Positions 26,501 to 39,500 of a stretch of DNA of 64,000 nt are shown here, piece by piece. The notes under the pieces were generated by a model that saw only the letters and a program-made list of their open reading frames with translations, did not search any database and was not told where the DNA came from. Source of the DNA: Camarhynchus parvulus (taxonomy: Eukaryota > Chordata > Aves > Passeriformes > Thraupidae); contig NC_044601.1 in the NCBI RefSeq assembly GCF_901933205.1, positions 46,633,376 to 46,697,375 on the forward strand, read 5' to 3'. Within the stretch, counting starts at the first letter, position 1. Every line of letters begins with the position of its first letter. The position numbers and the translations under genes were made by a program.

Positions 26501-29362
26501 AGAGTAGAAGAGTGACATATATTTCCTGAGTCCAAACACAAAACCATGCTGTGCTCAGGTCTGAGCTGCAATTCTTCATGGCCACCAGATCCTGCATGTC
26601 ACCCTAATGATAAGATCATGCAGCTTTAAGGAGCAATACGCTTTTCTCTGAGAGACAGAACATCTCAGCAGCCCTCAAATACTCCCCCCTCCTTACAAAT
26701 TTTGCTAGAAATCCCTGAAAAAAATCTCATTAATCTCAAATTCTGACCACAACATCTCAAGAAAACTAGTCTCAAGAAGGGAGAGTCACAAGAGTCTTGA
26801 AGAGTCCTCTCACATACATTCAGTATTTGCATACAGCTACGTGAGGGCAGGGAAGCACTAGGCTTGCTTGTGTAACTCCAGAAGCTGAGGAGAACCTTGT
26901 GGGGCTGAATAGTGATACACCACAGCTGCATTGCCACTAACAAATTCAAGCACCTACAGGGACAGTCCTGAGCACAATTCCCCAGGCCAGCACACTAGTA
27001 CACCACGCTGGCCGTACCTGTGGCCCCCCCTGCTCCTGCATGGGAAGGAAGGACCCTACCAGCCACCCTTGTCCTGGGGTGGTGGGCAGCTGGTCGAGAA
27101 GCCAGTGCGTCTTGGCTCTGGCTGTGGCCAACGTGAGAGCATGAGGAGAACAGAACCGCCAAGGACATGCTTTTCCCCTCCCCATTCAATTTTGGCACAT
27201 GCCAGAGGCACTCACAGAACTGTGCAGTGGCTGGGGGCTGGGGCTCTGTAGGATGCAGCCACTGCTGCAGCTGTGGCCTTTGCCTGCTCTGTCAGTTCTC
27301 TGCTCCTGTGAGGGGGGACTGACTTTCCTTGCAGTTTTTGTTCAGCAAATCCAGGTTTGAGGGCCCAGATTCCCAGTGGCTCCTGATGGCTTTTGAACAA
27401 GCTAGCCGCTTGCCCCAGGTACGAGCCCCGAGCCTTGCAGAAAAGATCTTTTCCATTAGCTGTAACCACCTGCAGTGAGGCCCGGCAGTCCAGCTCCCCA
27501 GCTCCTTCACATAACCTCACAGGGTATCAGAAAGCCTGGAGAGAGAGAGAAAGGATCAAAGTGGTCAGGGGGAAACTTCACCATCCCATGGAACAAAGTG
27601 GTCTGAGATGTTTGATTTTAAGGAAGAATGTTTGCGTTGTGAAATTTTCCGGTTTTCTCTGAAGAGCTGTTGGACAAGGGTGCATGTATCAAAGTCACAG
27701 ACCTTTGTCACTGGCAGCCATCAGGCCCCTCCAAGACTTTTAATGGCTAGAGAATATATTTATTTCTCAGTACATCGTAGCTGTTGAAATAAGTTGCTAA
27801 TTCTTGTCCAGTTTCACATCAAAATCATCCACTGTTTTTATCTCTCTGTCCCTCATGGCTACGTTGGCAAAAGATAAATTATTTGCTATTAAAGTATCCT
27901 GACAAATCTAGCTAGCACAGAGCAGATTTTTTCCCCCTCTCATCTGAAAAGCTATTAGTATGTTTCCTAGGGTAGACGTGATTAGCTTATACTGGCAATG
28001 TAGTAATAAAATCCTCTCCTTAACCCTCCCATTATGCAGAGGAAAAATATAGATGTGTGCCCCAGAGTTATGAACATCATTGGGGTTCTGACCATCATCA
28101 TGAGTAGAGACTTCTAGAAGTGTTTGTGCTCCATCTGCAGTGAAAAGGAGGACTGCTAAATGACTTGGCAGAGGGAACACTAGCAGCAAGGAAGAGGAGA
28201 GAAAGAGAAGGGGGAAAAGTTAGCAGCCTCATGTATAAGTTAGACTTTAATTCAGTTTTGCTACTATTTCAAAGTTGGCTTGTCATCACCAACAGTAGCT
28301 GGATCAGGTATCAAAAAACTGTAGTAACAGTGACAAGGTTTGCTTTCTGTTGGTCTCACTTGTAGCCAGTCTCATACTCTTCAAAAACTGGGCAGGCAAA
28401 CTGGCACTCTGTAGTGAGAAGTCCAAACAGTCAATTTTGGTGTGACTAATAACAAGAGGCAGCTGTTATGCCTTGCAGTTGATGGAGATCTAGACATAAA
28501 TTTTGTGGTGATTTTTGTATTTGCACACGTAAATCTCAGCAGAAATTAAAGGGAATAATACAGTGGAAAACAAACAGTACAGGCTAGTCAGTATCAGGGA
28601 AAGTCTAGCAAAGGAATTTAGTGTATTTGTGCTGGCAAAGAGAGAAAAGTAGCCATTGCCACCTGAGGAACAACATTCTCCTACATGTCTCTTTACACAC
28701 TTACCCTGAGGCGCCAGTTAAAAAGGGCCGGGTAAACCCAAAGGTTTCAAAGCAGCTGATTTCTAAGAATCTCCACGTGGAAAGAAAGCATTGTAATGGC
28801 ATCTGGGGAAAACAAAAAGCCATGTAAATTGAGGACTGCTTTGAGACCATGGTCTGGGTGGAATTTTCACAGCCCACCTTCCTGTTTTCAAAACACAGAT
28901 GCATTCCTGCTTACTTGCTGCACTTTTCTAACACACGGCAGGAAAATAACTTTTTCAGAGCTCATACTAAAAAAACACCAATTTTTGTGATTTACTGATG
29001 TTTGGGAAGCCAACTAAGCAGAGTGGTGAGAAAAGAAAGACACCAGAAGTTTCACTATCTCCCCACTTTGGCTTGTCAGTAGTGTTTTCGGAGTTGAGCT
29101 GAACCTCAGCTTGACCCACAGTACAGCATGTCCCTTGGAGAGCACAACCCTCCTAGTCATGCCCTAGTGTTTCTTCACAGTAAACACGATTCCTGATCTG
29201 GTTTAGGACTTGATGGAATATATTGGGAAAATAAGATAAGAAAACTTCTGATGAGGACTATGTGGGGGGAATAGGGTATGCCCCTTTAAACCGCTCTATT
29301 TGAATTACTCAAAAACCTCTGTAGTTTTCATTATAAAACCTCTAAATCCCCTTTGATTCTCA
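23556..29362. other. Intergenic, no gene seen
   Basis: Nearly 6 kb without a supported gene. The 153-codon frame at 25103-25564 and the GC-richer patch at 26950-27500 were examined and show no domain, convincing splice partner or known repeat. Conserved regulatory elements could be present but cannot be judged from one sequence. Confidence 0.5.
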
Positions 29363-29390
29363 TGTGTGTGTGTGTGTGTGTGTGTGTGTG
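29363..29390. repeat. (TG)14 microsatellite
   Basis: A perfect TG run of 28 bases. Likely polymorphic in length. Confidence 0.95.
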
Positions 29391-31935
29391 ACATGAAAGT
29401 ACAAGTTAAATGCAGATACAAATTCTGACAGTATATTCACAAATACCTTTTTAAAGTTTGTACCGAAAGACCTGTTTCACATGGCAAACTGAAAATACTA
29501 CAGCCTGAGTGTTCTCTTTCAGGACAAATGGGCCCCCAGAAGGAGAAACCACAGGAAAATCATAGAGGTATAATTGGGAACAGGATATCATGTTGAACAT
29601 TGCTTATCTGACACAACTTTTGTTCCATTCCATAGGGATGGAAGCTGTTCTGGATGTAAGGAATGAATCAGACTCAAGAGGCTGCCAAGAATGAAAAAAG
29701 CTAAAACTCCACAATCCTCAGTGCTATTTTATCATAGAATGGAAAAGATGGTAATTTTTGCAGAAAAAACCCCAATATATTAGATAAAAATCTGATATAT
29801 TGCCTATGTCAACCCAAAGACATGTAAAAATTAAAAATTTGGCTTCATATCAAAACTGTGGATAATCTGGACATTGAGTTGCATTTGGTTCTCATTTAAT
29901 TATCTAATAATTAATATTAAAATTTTTGTTGTTTTAATGAGATTAAATTCCATTTGGCTCCAATTCAGATAACAAAGCTATTATAATAATTTTAACTCAT
30001 CAGACTTCCAGCAGAATGTCAGGTAATTCCTATGACGTATGTCTAAAGCAGTTTTGGGATCAATACTCCAGCTACTTTTCAACAGATAATACACCTATAG
30101 AATTTTACTTGAAATACGAGTCCCTGAAGAAACCTGACAGTTTAATTAACCTGGTGATGAGTTTGCTTCCTTTGCTTCCTAGTTTCCCTCACGAAACTAT
30201 CTCTTTTGCTTTTTTTTTTCATTTTCTCCACAGTTACCCAGATGGAAATCTTCTGCATTTGCAAGAAAAATTCTTGTAAAGAGAGCTTTCTAATTGTCAG
30301 CAATTTGTTTAAGCATTTCAAATTCATACCTGCACATCATCCAGTCTTTCTGTGTTCCTTTTGAGTCTTTACTAAAACCAGAACTTAAAAATTATGCAAC
30401 CTGTACTGTTGCACGATGAGAGGAAGTGGGACTACTGCAACTTCCACAAATAAGTGTAATAATTAATACTATAAGTATTATGGTATTATTAGTAGCAATG
30501 TTTAAACAAGTGTTTAACAATTGCTGATCAAACAGGCACAAAATTCGCATGCTCTTACTGTGTGATGGGCCTTGGAGAGGTGGGCACACTTTCTGCCCTG
30601 CTATCACGTGATAAAAAAACCCACACAGGCAGTTTTCTTGGTCTTAGCCATCAGCTTTTAATTGACCTGTGTGATTGTTTCTCTTCCTGTAACAAGTGCT
30701 GTCATCTCTGATTCTGAGGCATGCTACAGGCAGAGAAAGGCCCTATAGGCAGTGTGCAGGCAAACCACACAATTCTTTGTCGTTGCCTGGCCATTGTTAG
30801 CCTAAGATTTGGCAGAGGCCAGGGTGAAGAGCAAGAGGAATGTCAGCACAGCTGGTGCAGACGTGCAGATGGAGCTGGATGAAGCGGGTTTGCACATGAG
30901 TACTTGGAAAGAGCACAGTGGGAAGGCGTGTTCCTTGGGTGAGAGCACATGACAGGCACTGGACACCACAGCACCACACCCAAAGAAAAGCAAGATCTCA
31001 CCTGCTGCTGCACCGACAAACAGGCATGCATGACACAAGCTAACAAATCCACCATGACTGTCATGCCAGTGGGATCCTTCTGTGATGGGGATGTAGCATT
31101 GCAGAGAGGTTCACCTACAACTATTTTGGCATCATTAGCATCAGATGTTGGTTTTTTTCTGGGATCTTCACCCTGAGCCCCAGATATTGAACTCTGCTGT
31201 CTTCAGAGACCAGCCTTCATTTACCACTTTGACACTTTCCTGCATTAATCTATTTTTGCCTTTGCAACTTAGCAAAGTTGTCAAAGTTTATTCACAATCA
31301 AAGATTTCAAATATTTGGAAGCTTTTTGCCACTGAAAAAATGTTTTTAATAGCCTTTATAAAACATGTAAGCGAAGTTAGCATCAAAGCCAAAGAGCTTA
31401 GGTTGATGCTGCCCCTGTGACCTGTCTCTGCTGGCAGGTGGATGGTGAGTCACACATGCTCTGAATCTGCATGTACTGTTTGAGACAAGCTCCTCAGGGG
31501 GTAATGATAAAACGCATGCAGTATTATTTCTTGTACAGCAAGAAAGGCACATCCATATTTACTCCTCTGCACTAATAGCAAGTTCAGAAAAGAACATTCC
31601 AACTTTGGAGCAGCTCAGGTGTCTGTGCTAACATATGTGTTCACTGTACAGCACTAAGGATACAGGTATCTCCCAGCAGCAGACATTCCTAAGGAGAAGG
31701 GTAGAAAGAAGCTGTCCCTTGGAAGCAGGTGATTCACTCTCTCTAGGGTACCAATTCCTACAGACACAATGGGCAAGTCTTGCTCCTTTACTCTGCTGGC
31801 AGCCCTTAGATCATCTCAAGGAACAGCCACAAGCCAATTTCAGTGACAGTCTCCAGCAGCTGGAGGGAGGGAAAAAATCAGATTAGCAATCCATTTGGCC
31901 TAGTTAGGCAATTTTCAATACTGTATTTCAGAGCA
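29391..31935. other. Intergenic, no gene seen
   Basis: AT-rich sequence with no supported gene or recognised element. Confidence 0.5.
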
Positions 31936-32015
31936 TTAAATTAAAAAAAAAAAATAGGAAAAAAATTGAAAAAAAAAGAAGAAAAACCAAACAAAACCAC
32001 AAATACCACCAAACC
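31936..32015. repeat. A-rich low-complexity tract
   Basis: A 13-base A run is followed by further A runs separated by single G or T bases, then an AAAC/CCA-rich tail. It could be the tail of a decayed retrotransposed sequence, but no body is recognisable to its left. Confidence 0.8.
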
Positions 32016-35000
32016 CAATCCTTAAATGCCACCTAGTGGTAAAAGCCATTTTAACATCCCTGCTTTACAGGGGAAACACAAGTGGAAAAGGATCACTGCA
32101 TGGAGTCATGGTTGGGATTTTCTGAGTTCACTTGAATGTCTCAAGGTCAGAAGTTCTAGGAATATTGGAAATATGCTCACAGAGCTCAAGCTCTGCAGTG
32201 CTGTGTGCTGTGATGTCTCACTTTCAAATGCCTCAACATGGGAGCAGTATCCCCAGCTGCAAACTGGGGAGCCTGTCCTTGCAGTAGGACAGTGGGTAGG
32301 TCTGCGACATGCAGTTAGTGTCTGTGTGAACCCAGAAACCTTAGGATGCTGTCACGGGAGACAGCCACCCACGGTGCAGGCACGAAAGGAATCTCACGTG
32401 CAAAAACTTTGAATCCTTATTAATACTGGTGTCTTAAAACTGGTTCAAAGTTGCTACAGCAAGATCGTAGCAAGTAGTTCACTGATTCTATTTGAAATCT
32501 CTGTGCGTTGCAAAACAAGCTGTCAACACTGGCTGAAAGGGTCTATATAGCATGAATTCCAGCTCAAATTACCAACTTTTTGCTGGTACCTGCAGCCTTT
32601 CACAAGCACTTCCTGGTCCTGCTTGACAAAACCCCAGTACTTATCAGAACAGAGGTCACTGACCAGCTGTCCTCTGTTTGGATACATAATCTTCTGGGGC
32701 TGTTTTTCTGCAGAAATACTCCTCGTGTCTCTGAGAAGATGCTGCTGGGACCCCGATCAGCAATCAGCTGGGACCCCAGACCAGAGCAAAGCCAAGCCAG
32801 TGATCTGTCCAAGCTATGAGGAACTGCATGAAGTTCTCTGGCATGACACATTCTGCTCTCCTGCAGTATTGACTTCACATCATGGCAAAGGATCCCTTAA
32901 TACACTCACAGGCAATCAATCTGCCTTCTTCAAAGCAGCACTGTGGCAAGAGGCAGACCATGTCACTCCAGGGGATGTACTAAAGAACTTGTTCTCTGAG
33001 AAGTGCCACTCTAAACAATGTTCTCGCCTTAAAAAAAGCTTAGGACCACACCAGAGAGCTTAGATCAAGCTTGGAAGCATCCATTTTTCAAATAATGTAC
33101 ATCCATAAGAAAAGGAGAGTGCTGAGAGGGAAGAAAATCTCAATTCCCTGCTGAAAAGATCTGCAGCTTGATCTGCTTCAACTGGTTTTCTCTTTCCTTT
33201 CCGTGTAGCTGATTTCCCTTTAAGATATATGTGTAGGTTGCGATGTGTGCAGTAGTGCTACTATTACTTTAAATAGGGCATTGTCATTTGTCATTGCCTC
33301 ATCAAATGTGATATGCTAATGAAGGAACCATTAAGTTCCAGGAAGATTTTTGAAGATTTTACTGTGAAAATCCATATCTCAAGGTATGATATCACCACCT
33401 GAAGAATGTTTTCAGAATCTCCATGTGGTTGCAAGGCTAAAAACATGTATGTGCCAAACCCATGATCACCACTTCCTAAGAAACTTCAAACCAGAAAAGA
33501 ATAGCCAGAGATTTACCCCAAAACCTGAAGTGCAGTGGGGCTGGCACCCACATGGAGGAAGAGAAGACAAGACAAGAATGCAGAACTATGAGCACCAAGG
33601 TCACAAATGACAAGGAATTTTGAATCACTATATTTAAGTTCATTTTTGCAATAGACAACACATGTAATCATATTCATAGAAGCTTTTACTGTCTCAGAGG
33701 TAGGGCAATGCCTTGAAGATGTGATAGCAACGATGGCTTCAAGCACTCATCCACCTCTTTGCATTGCCCTTAGAAGGAGAAACCTGCAAAAAGGAATAGA
33801 TGAGGACCACATCCTCCCCTGGGGTAGGGGAATGAGGAAACAGAGAGAGCAATCCTGGAGCCATACAAGCTGGGCTGGCCAATGTTCTGCAACTCTTGGT
33901 TGTTCCTGCATAGTATCAGTATAGGAAAAGAACAGGCAGCAACAGAGCTCTGTGTCTTCACCATTCCTTCACCACCAGGGCCTGACAGAGTTGGGCTCCT
34001 GAATTTTGCTTGTGCAGGCAGCATGCACTGTGGCATTTTCCTTCATGCATCTCTGGGCTCATGATAGCTTCTTGGTGAGGAAAGCTCTTCTGGAGATAAT
34101 GCCCTTGGCCAGTTTGTGTTTCAGTAGCCTTGCTGTCCCTGCTTCCTACAAGCCACTTCGTCCTTATTCCACAGACCTCTGTCCTTTGGTGGCAAATGCC
34201 CCTGTCACCAAAGTCCTCATGTCCTTCTAATACACGAGGTGCCAGGAGCTAAGCATCTGTTTCCTGTCTAGCTGGATTGAGATGTCACCTATACTTCCAA
34301 GCACAACTACTCAATCCCAGAGGATGAAGGAGGAGTAAGGACAGGGTGGTGGCAACAGCAGTTCATCAGTCCATGTCAAGGGCCCACTAAGAGCACGGGT
34401 AGGAACATGGCATATTGCGAGGCACTGACAGATTGGTGGCAGGGATGCACGTCACCTCCACCCTCTCCGCTTCCGTCTTCTGCAATCCTTTAGGAATAGG
34501 CACTGTTTGGAGAACTGGCATCACTCTTCATCTTCTTTTCGCTGCCTAAACTGCAACAACCATTACTTTTACAATTGAATATTTAATGTACAGGTCAAAG
34601 GCCAGTCTTTTAAAAAGAAGATAGTGCCGTTCCCTAAACTTCACACAATTTAACACAGGGCAGCGAATGAAATCTGCTCTTTCAGGAAGTATCTCCCTCC
34701 AACTCAGGTCTGTTTACTTACACACATTGAGTGAAACAATCCTGATGCGAACAAAAGCCATTATCTAAAATAAAACACTTTTTGATAGAGACAATACACT
34801 AATTCTCAACTGATGAGACATACCTTTCCAATGAGGAATATTGAGGTCTGAAACTGTGATAGCTGTTTTAGTATCTCTCAGGACCTCCAGTCCACAGCTG
34901 AGCTTTACATCCTTTCACAAAATGTTTTCAAGACAAAATATATGTATTACTTTTCCTATTTCCTTTGAGTTAGGATATGGACAGAAGTAAATTTGCTTCT

Positions 35001-35740
35001 TGCCTGCTCTTGTAGCCCACCTTACAGAGATCAGGCATTAGATTCTGGTGGTTTTCAGTCAGAACTTGATAAACGGTGCATGACTGCATGTCTTCACAGA
35101 GAACAGTAGCATTCTTGTTAAATTAGCGCCGCCAGGTACCATGCTTTTCAAACTCAGGTGTCTTTCGACTGTATTTTTGGAAATGTAATATGGTAAAAAC
35201 ATATGCATGGAAATGAAATTAATACATTACCTAAAGAAACCTGAAGCGTAAAGCTGGTGCATCATTCAGGACATATCTGAAAGCAGATGCAGATGTCCAT
35301 GTATGCAACACACTCACTGTTGTCAGATCTGAAAGCTATTAGGCTATGACCTAATAGCCTAGGATGATATAATTCTCATTTCTGCAGCAAGACACAAAAG
35401 CAACAAAGTGTATCACACAGTTTATTGAAAACTGAGAAGCACCGTGGTCATCAGAGACAAAGCACACTTAAAATAAGAAGCCTGCAGGGTTAGGTTTGGA
35501 AAATTATGATATTGAGATGGGGCTCAGGGGGAAAGCCCGAGAACCTTCTGCAACTGCTTCTAGAAATCTCAGGAACAGAAATTTATCCAGGGCTGCAGTA
35601 CTGCAGCTCTCAGCACTGACTCTGAATGATGTGTAAATGGCTCCAACTGCAACAACCTCCAGACGCGGCAATTTCTAGCCAGGACATGGTGTGGTTTGCC
35701 ACACTGCTGACTGAGAAGTCTCAAGAAGCAACCCCCTCCC
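32016..35740. other. Intergenic, no gene seen
   Basis: No supported gene. Frames of up to about 146 codons (32623-33063) carry no recognisable domain. A small perfect hairpin lies at 35335-35358 (9-base arms GCTATTAGG/CCTAATAGC, 6-base loop). Confidence 0.5.
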
Positions 35741-35747
35741 CACTCTA

Positions 35748-35780
35748 AAACAAACAAACAAACACACACACACACAAAAC
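35748..35780. repeat. (AAAC)n/(CA)n compound microsatellite
   Basis: Runs of CAAA units pass into CACACA. Simple sequence lying just upstream of the AGGF1 CpG island. Confidence 0.85.
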
Positions 35781-36290
35781 CCTCAAACAAAAATCGGGCC
35801 CTACTTTTGCATGAAAGCACACGCTAGAATTACTTTTCATTTTCTTATGTGATGCAGCTGGAACCCTGGGGCCCACCACTAGCAGCAAGCTCGGCCTGAC
35901 ACGACCAAGCCTAGATGATGGTGGACCTCGGTAATAGACTTCGAGCACGCCCGGCGCCGAGACCGCGCCGCCTTTGGGCGTTGCTGCTTTTCCTTCATCG
36001 GATTCCCGACGCCGCCGCCGTACCACGAGCAGCACCGCCCATCCCACCTTCCGGGGTCGTCCCCGTCCCCGGGAACCCCCGCCCCGCCGCGCCCCGGCCC
36101 CGCCCCGCCGCAGCCTGTTCCCGCGCGCACGCGCACTGCCGCGTGCGCCGCTTCCGGCTGCTCTCCGTGTTTCCGGGCCCCGTTCCCGTCCCCGCCCCGC
36201 GGACGGACCCTCGCGCGCCGCGCGGGACAGCTCGGTGCGGCGACGGCGCGCGCCCCGCGCCGCTTTCTGCCCTCGCGCCCGGCGGGCGCC

Positions 36291-36359
36291 ATGGCCGTGG
36301 ACGGGGCCGGCGGGCGGGGCTGCGCGGGCGCTGCGGGGCGGGCGGAGGGCGGGCGCTGA
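36291..36359 (+). CDS. Upstream ORF before AGGF1, 22 codons
   Basis: ATG at 36291 has a strong context (gcgccATGG, G at -3 and G at +4). It reads 22 codons, rich in Gly and Ala, to TGA at 36357-36359, 36 bases before the AGGF1 ATG. It is not in frame with a fusion because of the stop. If transcription starts upstream of 36291, ribosomes would meet this ORF first, so it is a candidate translational regulator. Whether it lies in the mRNA depends on the unknown start site. Confidence 0.45.
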   Translation: MAVDGAGGRGCAGAAGRAEGGR

Positions 36360-36395
36360 GCTGCGGCGCAGGGGCGGGCGGGCGGGCGGCCGGCC

Positions 36396-36590
36396 ATGGC
36401 CTCCGCGCCGAGCGCCGAGAGCCGAACGGACCTGGGCGAGCAGGAGGCGGGGGCGGCGGCGGCGGCGTTGGCGTTGCAGGCGGAACTGGGCGCGTGCCGC
36501 GAGCAGCTGGAGCGGGCGCGGCGGCGGCTGCGGCGCACGCAACGCCTGTACCGGCGGGAGCGGGAGAGCGGCGAGGCGCTCAGGAGGCAG
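36396..36590 (+). CDS. AGGF1: AGGF1 exon 1 (coding part)
   Basis: Residues 1-65, phase 0 end, donor CAG|GTAGGG. An Ala/Glu-rich N-terminus leads into an Arg/Glu heptad-like coiled coil (ELGACREQLERARRRLRRT). The context gccATGG is strong. The very high GC content comes from the CpG island. Confidence 0.93.
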
Positions 36591-39500
36591 GTAGGGCCCC
36601 CCGCCCCGGATACCGCGGCCTCCGACCCTTCCGCCCCCCGGCCGGGAGCCGCTCGGCCCGCGCTCCGCTTATCCCCTCCTCCCGATGTGCCCGTTCCACA
36701 CGGTCCCTCAGCTCTCGGAGCTGGCTGGGCTCTCGTGGCCTGCGAGGGGCCAGAGCAGGTTTGAGGTCTCGAGTCAGAGCTGGGTGGTGAGAACGGTAAC
36801 ACTTTCTCTACCACAGGGCTAGATTTGCAGTCAGAAGGAAAAATTACATGTATCAGAGGGAAAGAAGTTTATTGAACGAAGTGTGAGTTAAAGGAAGAGT
36901 GGCAAAACTTGTCTGTGAATGCTTATGGCAAAAGGGGGAAGTTTAGGGGAGCCCTCGTTGCGGTATATAGCTTGCTTCCTTGTGAGGGGAGGCAGGCAGG
37001 CAGCACTGATTTCCTCTCTGGCAGAAGCCGAGGGAATGGCCTCAAGTTGTGTCAGGGGCGTTTTAGATTGGATATTAGAAAAAGGTTCTTCACACAGGGG
37101 ATGCTTGGGCAAGGGAAGAGGTCCCGCAGAGAAGCAGTCACAGCACTAAGCCTGCCAGAGCTCACAGAGCATTTGGACAATGCCCTCAGGCACATGGCGT
37201 GACTCTTGGGGTGTCCTCAGCAGGGCCGAGAGTTGGACTCGGTGATCCTCGTGGGTTCCTTCTGGTCCAGAACATTCTGTGCTTTGTAAATGCCACAGTC
37301 ATCAGTGCAGAACAGTGATCGTTGCTTGAAATCCAATTTTACGGGGTGGGCATTTAGGAATAACCTCAGTTAAGTTTCTCTGCTCCTTTGTGAGCAGAAA
37401 TCATGTGTTTCTTTATGCCAACCGTTCAAGTACAAAATTGTCTCCTGCCAAACAAAATCACTTGAAACACCTGTCATGTCATTATGTTTTGTTTGAATTA
37501 CGGGATGTGAAATAGACTGACTCTCTTTTCTGAGATGGCAGACCACTAAAATTGGTAGCAGTATTGTGTTTTTAACATGTAGTTTTTCTTTCAGGTAGAA
37601 GAACTCACTAAAGAAATCCATAATAGAAAGGAGAAAGATACGTCTAGTGTAGAAGTACAGACAGAGGACTGTTCTGCATGGTCACAAGCAGGTAGAGAGG
37701 GTGCTGACTGTTTAAATAGGGATATAGAACAGTATCTTGGTTTGAAAATGTTGTAATATAGAATACATTTCAAGTCTGTATCTTTTGCTGAATTAAATTT
37801 CTTAACCTGACATTATCTTTCAGACCGTTTGGTATTCATTCAAGGCATTAATTCAGGATAAAACGTAGTGTGGACTAGCAGAATTCATGGCATTGTAATT
37901 TGTTATATAGTAATCTCATGTTGCAAACATACACGCTTTACCAATTTTTGAAGTGTATGAAAACAAGAGGTAGGATTGAAATAAATTCAGAGTAGAGGCA
38001 CTACCTAATTGATTTGATTTTCATTAGACTACTTAATTGTATAAATTTCCAGTTTAAGATTTAGCATCCTTAAACTGCATTAGTAAAATACTGCCTTGCT
38101 AATTTATGCAACTTCAACTTTTCTTTCTCTTCCCCGGCAGATTATTACTACTATGAAAATTATTACAATCACACTGATAGTCAAGATTGTCCATCTGAGC
38201 TACCAGTGCAGCACAGTCATGAGAGTGAAGGCACTGAGCATAACTCCACAGAGGAATCGGAGGCAGGTGTTAATATTCCGCTGAGGAAGGATAGCGCCAG
38301 AGCTATTGAAGGTGGAGAAGAGGAAAATTTCGTCCAGAATTCACAGGTTTTTGGACTGTCTGGAGTTTTACCAGTTTTGAAATCAGTATTCTGTTAATAT
38401 TCCATCTAAAAGATGTGCTTGCCGTCCTGAGAGCTTTATATAAAAAGATTTTTTGTGATGTTTATTATTCCGACCAGCTCCCGGCACCGGCAGCACAGGT
38501 GGGCTGCCCCCAGAAAGCTGCCCAATCCGGGGTGCAGCTGCAGGGTACGGCAGCTCTGCGGCTCAGGTGGACTGCAGACTGTGCCGAGGGTAGGGCCAAG
38601 GATCAAGGAGAGGCCCTCTGTATGGTTTCCAAAGAAGTTTATTCCCGGAGGTTCAGTGACAGAAAGGGCAAACTCAGCTGCCCATGACAGATTATAAGGG
38701 GGAGGAGGTCTCAGGGAAGGATACAATCTTAGACCAATTGGGAGAAATTGGGGGTGGAACACAAGGCGGGGAATACAATGTTTAAACCAATAAGGGACTG
38801 CAGGGGAGGAGAATAATTTAAATCAGCGGGATTTCAAAGGATGCAAGATTGATAGGGAAGCTTTTAGAAAAAGAGGCAGGCTTGGGTAGGGATTGACATT
38901 CAATTGGAGGAGAAAGAGGGAGCAGGGGGGCAGATCTTTGGAGAGATGGGCAGCCAGGGCAAACCCAACAACACAGGGGGGAAAGGGACAATCCATCAAG
39001 AATAAAATATGCTATAACAGTACAAAATAAGAACGATTACAAAACTGACTGCTAGAAATACATTACAATTAAAAAACACAATGCTTGTACTTCAAAACTA
39101 GTTCTTTTTGTAGTATGTTCCAAGTGGAGCACTCTCTTAGATTTGTGTCTTGGAGTTTGAGAGATCTTGTAAAAAGGCATATATATCCTGCATAGCCATG
39201 AAGTGAGATCTTTTTTTCAGCATAGTATGTCCAATATGTCCATGCTGATTTTCTTAAATAGTGCTTTTTATTTTTTCTTCCATTGACATAAGGAAGCAAG
39301 CTATAAGGAGAAGAACATTGGTGGTGGGCTTTTTTTGTTTATTTTGTGGTGGGTTGGTTTTCTTCCCTGCTCTTCAGCCTTCTCTTAGGTCAGTCAGTTT
39401 ACTGAGTTTGTGCATCTAGCATCTGAAATGGAACAGAGGGCAGAAATCTGTCTTAGGGATGCTCTGAAAGATGTTTCTTGTGTGTATATTTGGTGTGAGT

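Larger units (their letters stand above)
35930..36765 (+). promoter_or_regulatory. AGGF1: CpG island promoter of AGGF1
   Basis: An abrupt shift from AT-rich DNA to very GC-rich, CpG-dense sequence with several GC-box-like gggcgg/ccgccc motifs. It covers the AGGF1 start codon and exon 1. No TATA box is evident, as is usual for a broadly expressed gene. Long open frames on both strands here (for example 35745-36814 minus and 35915-36790 plus) result from the lack of AT-rich stop codons. The transcription start cannot be fixed from sequence alone. Confidence 0.85.

Noticed and set aside
35745..36814. Long open frames on both strands of the CpG island (up to 311 codons)
   Set aside because: Very high GC content removes stop codons; translations are low-complexity Arg/Ala/Pro/Gly without domains, and the real exon 1 frame explains the locus.
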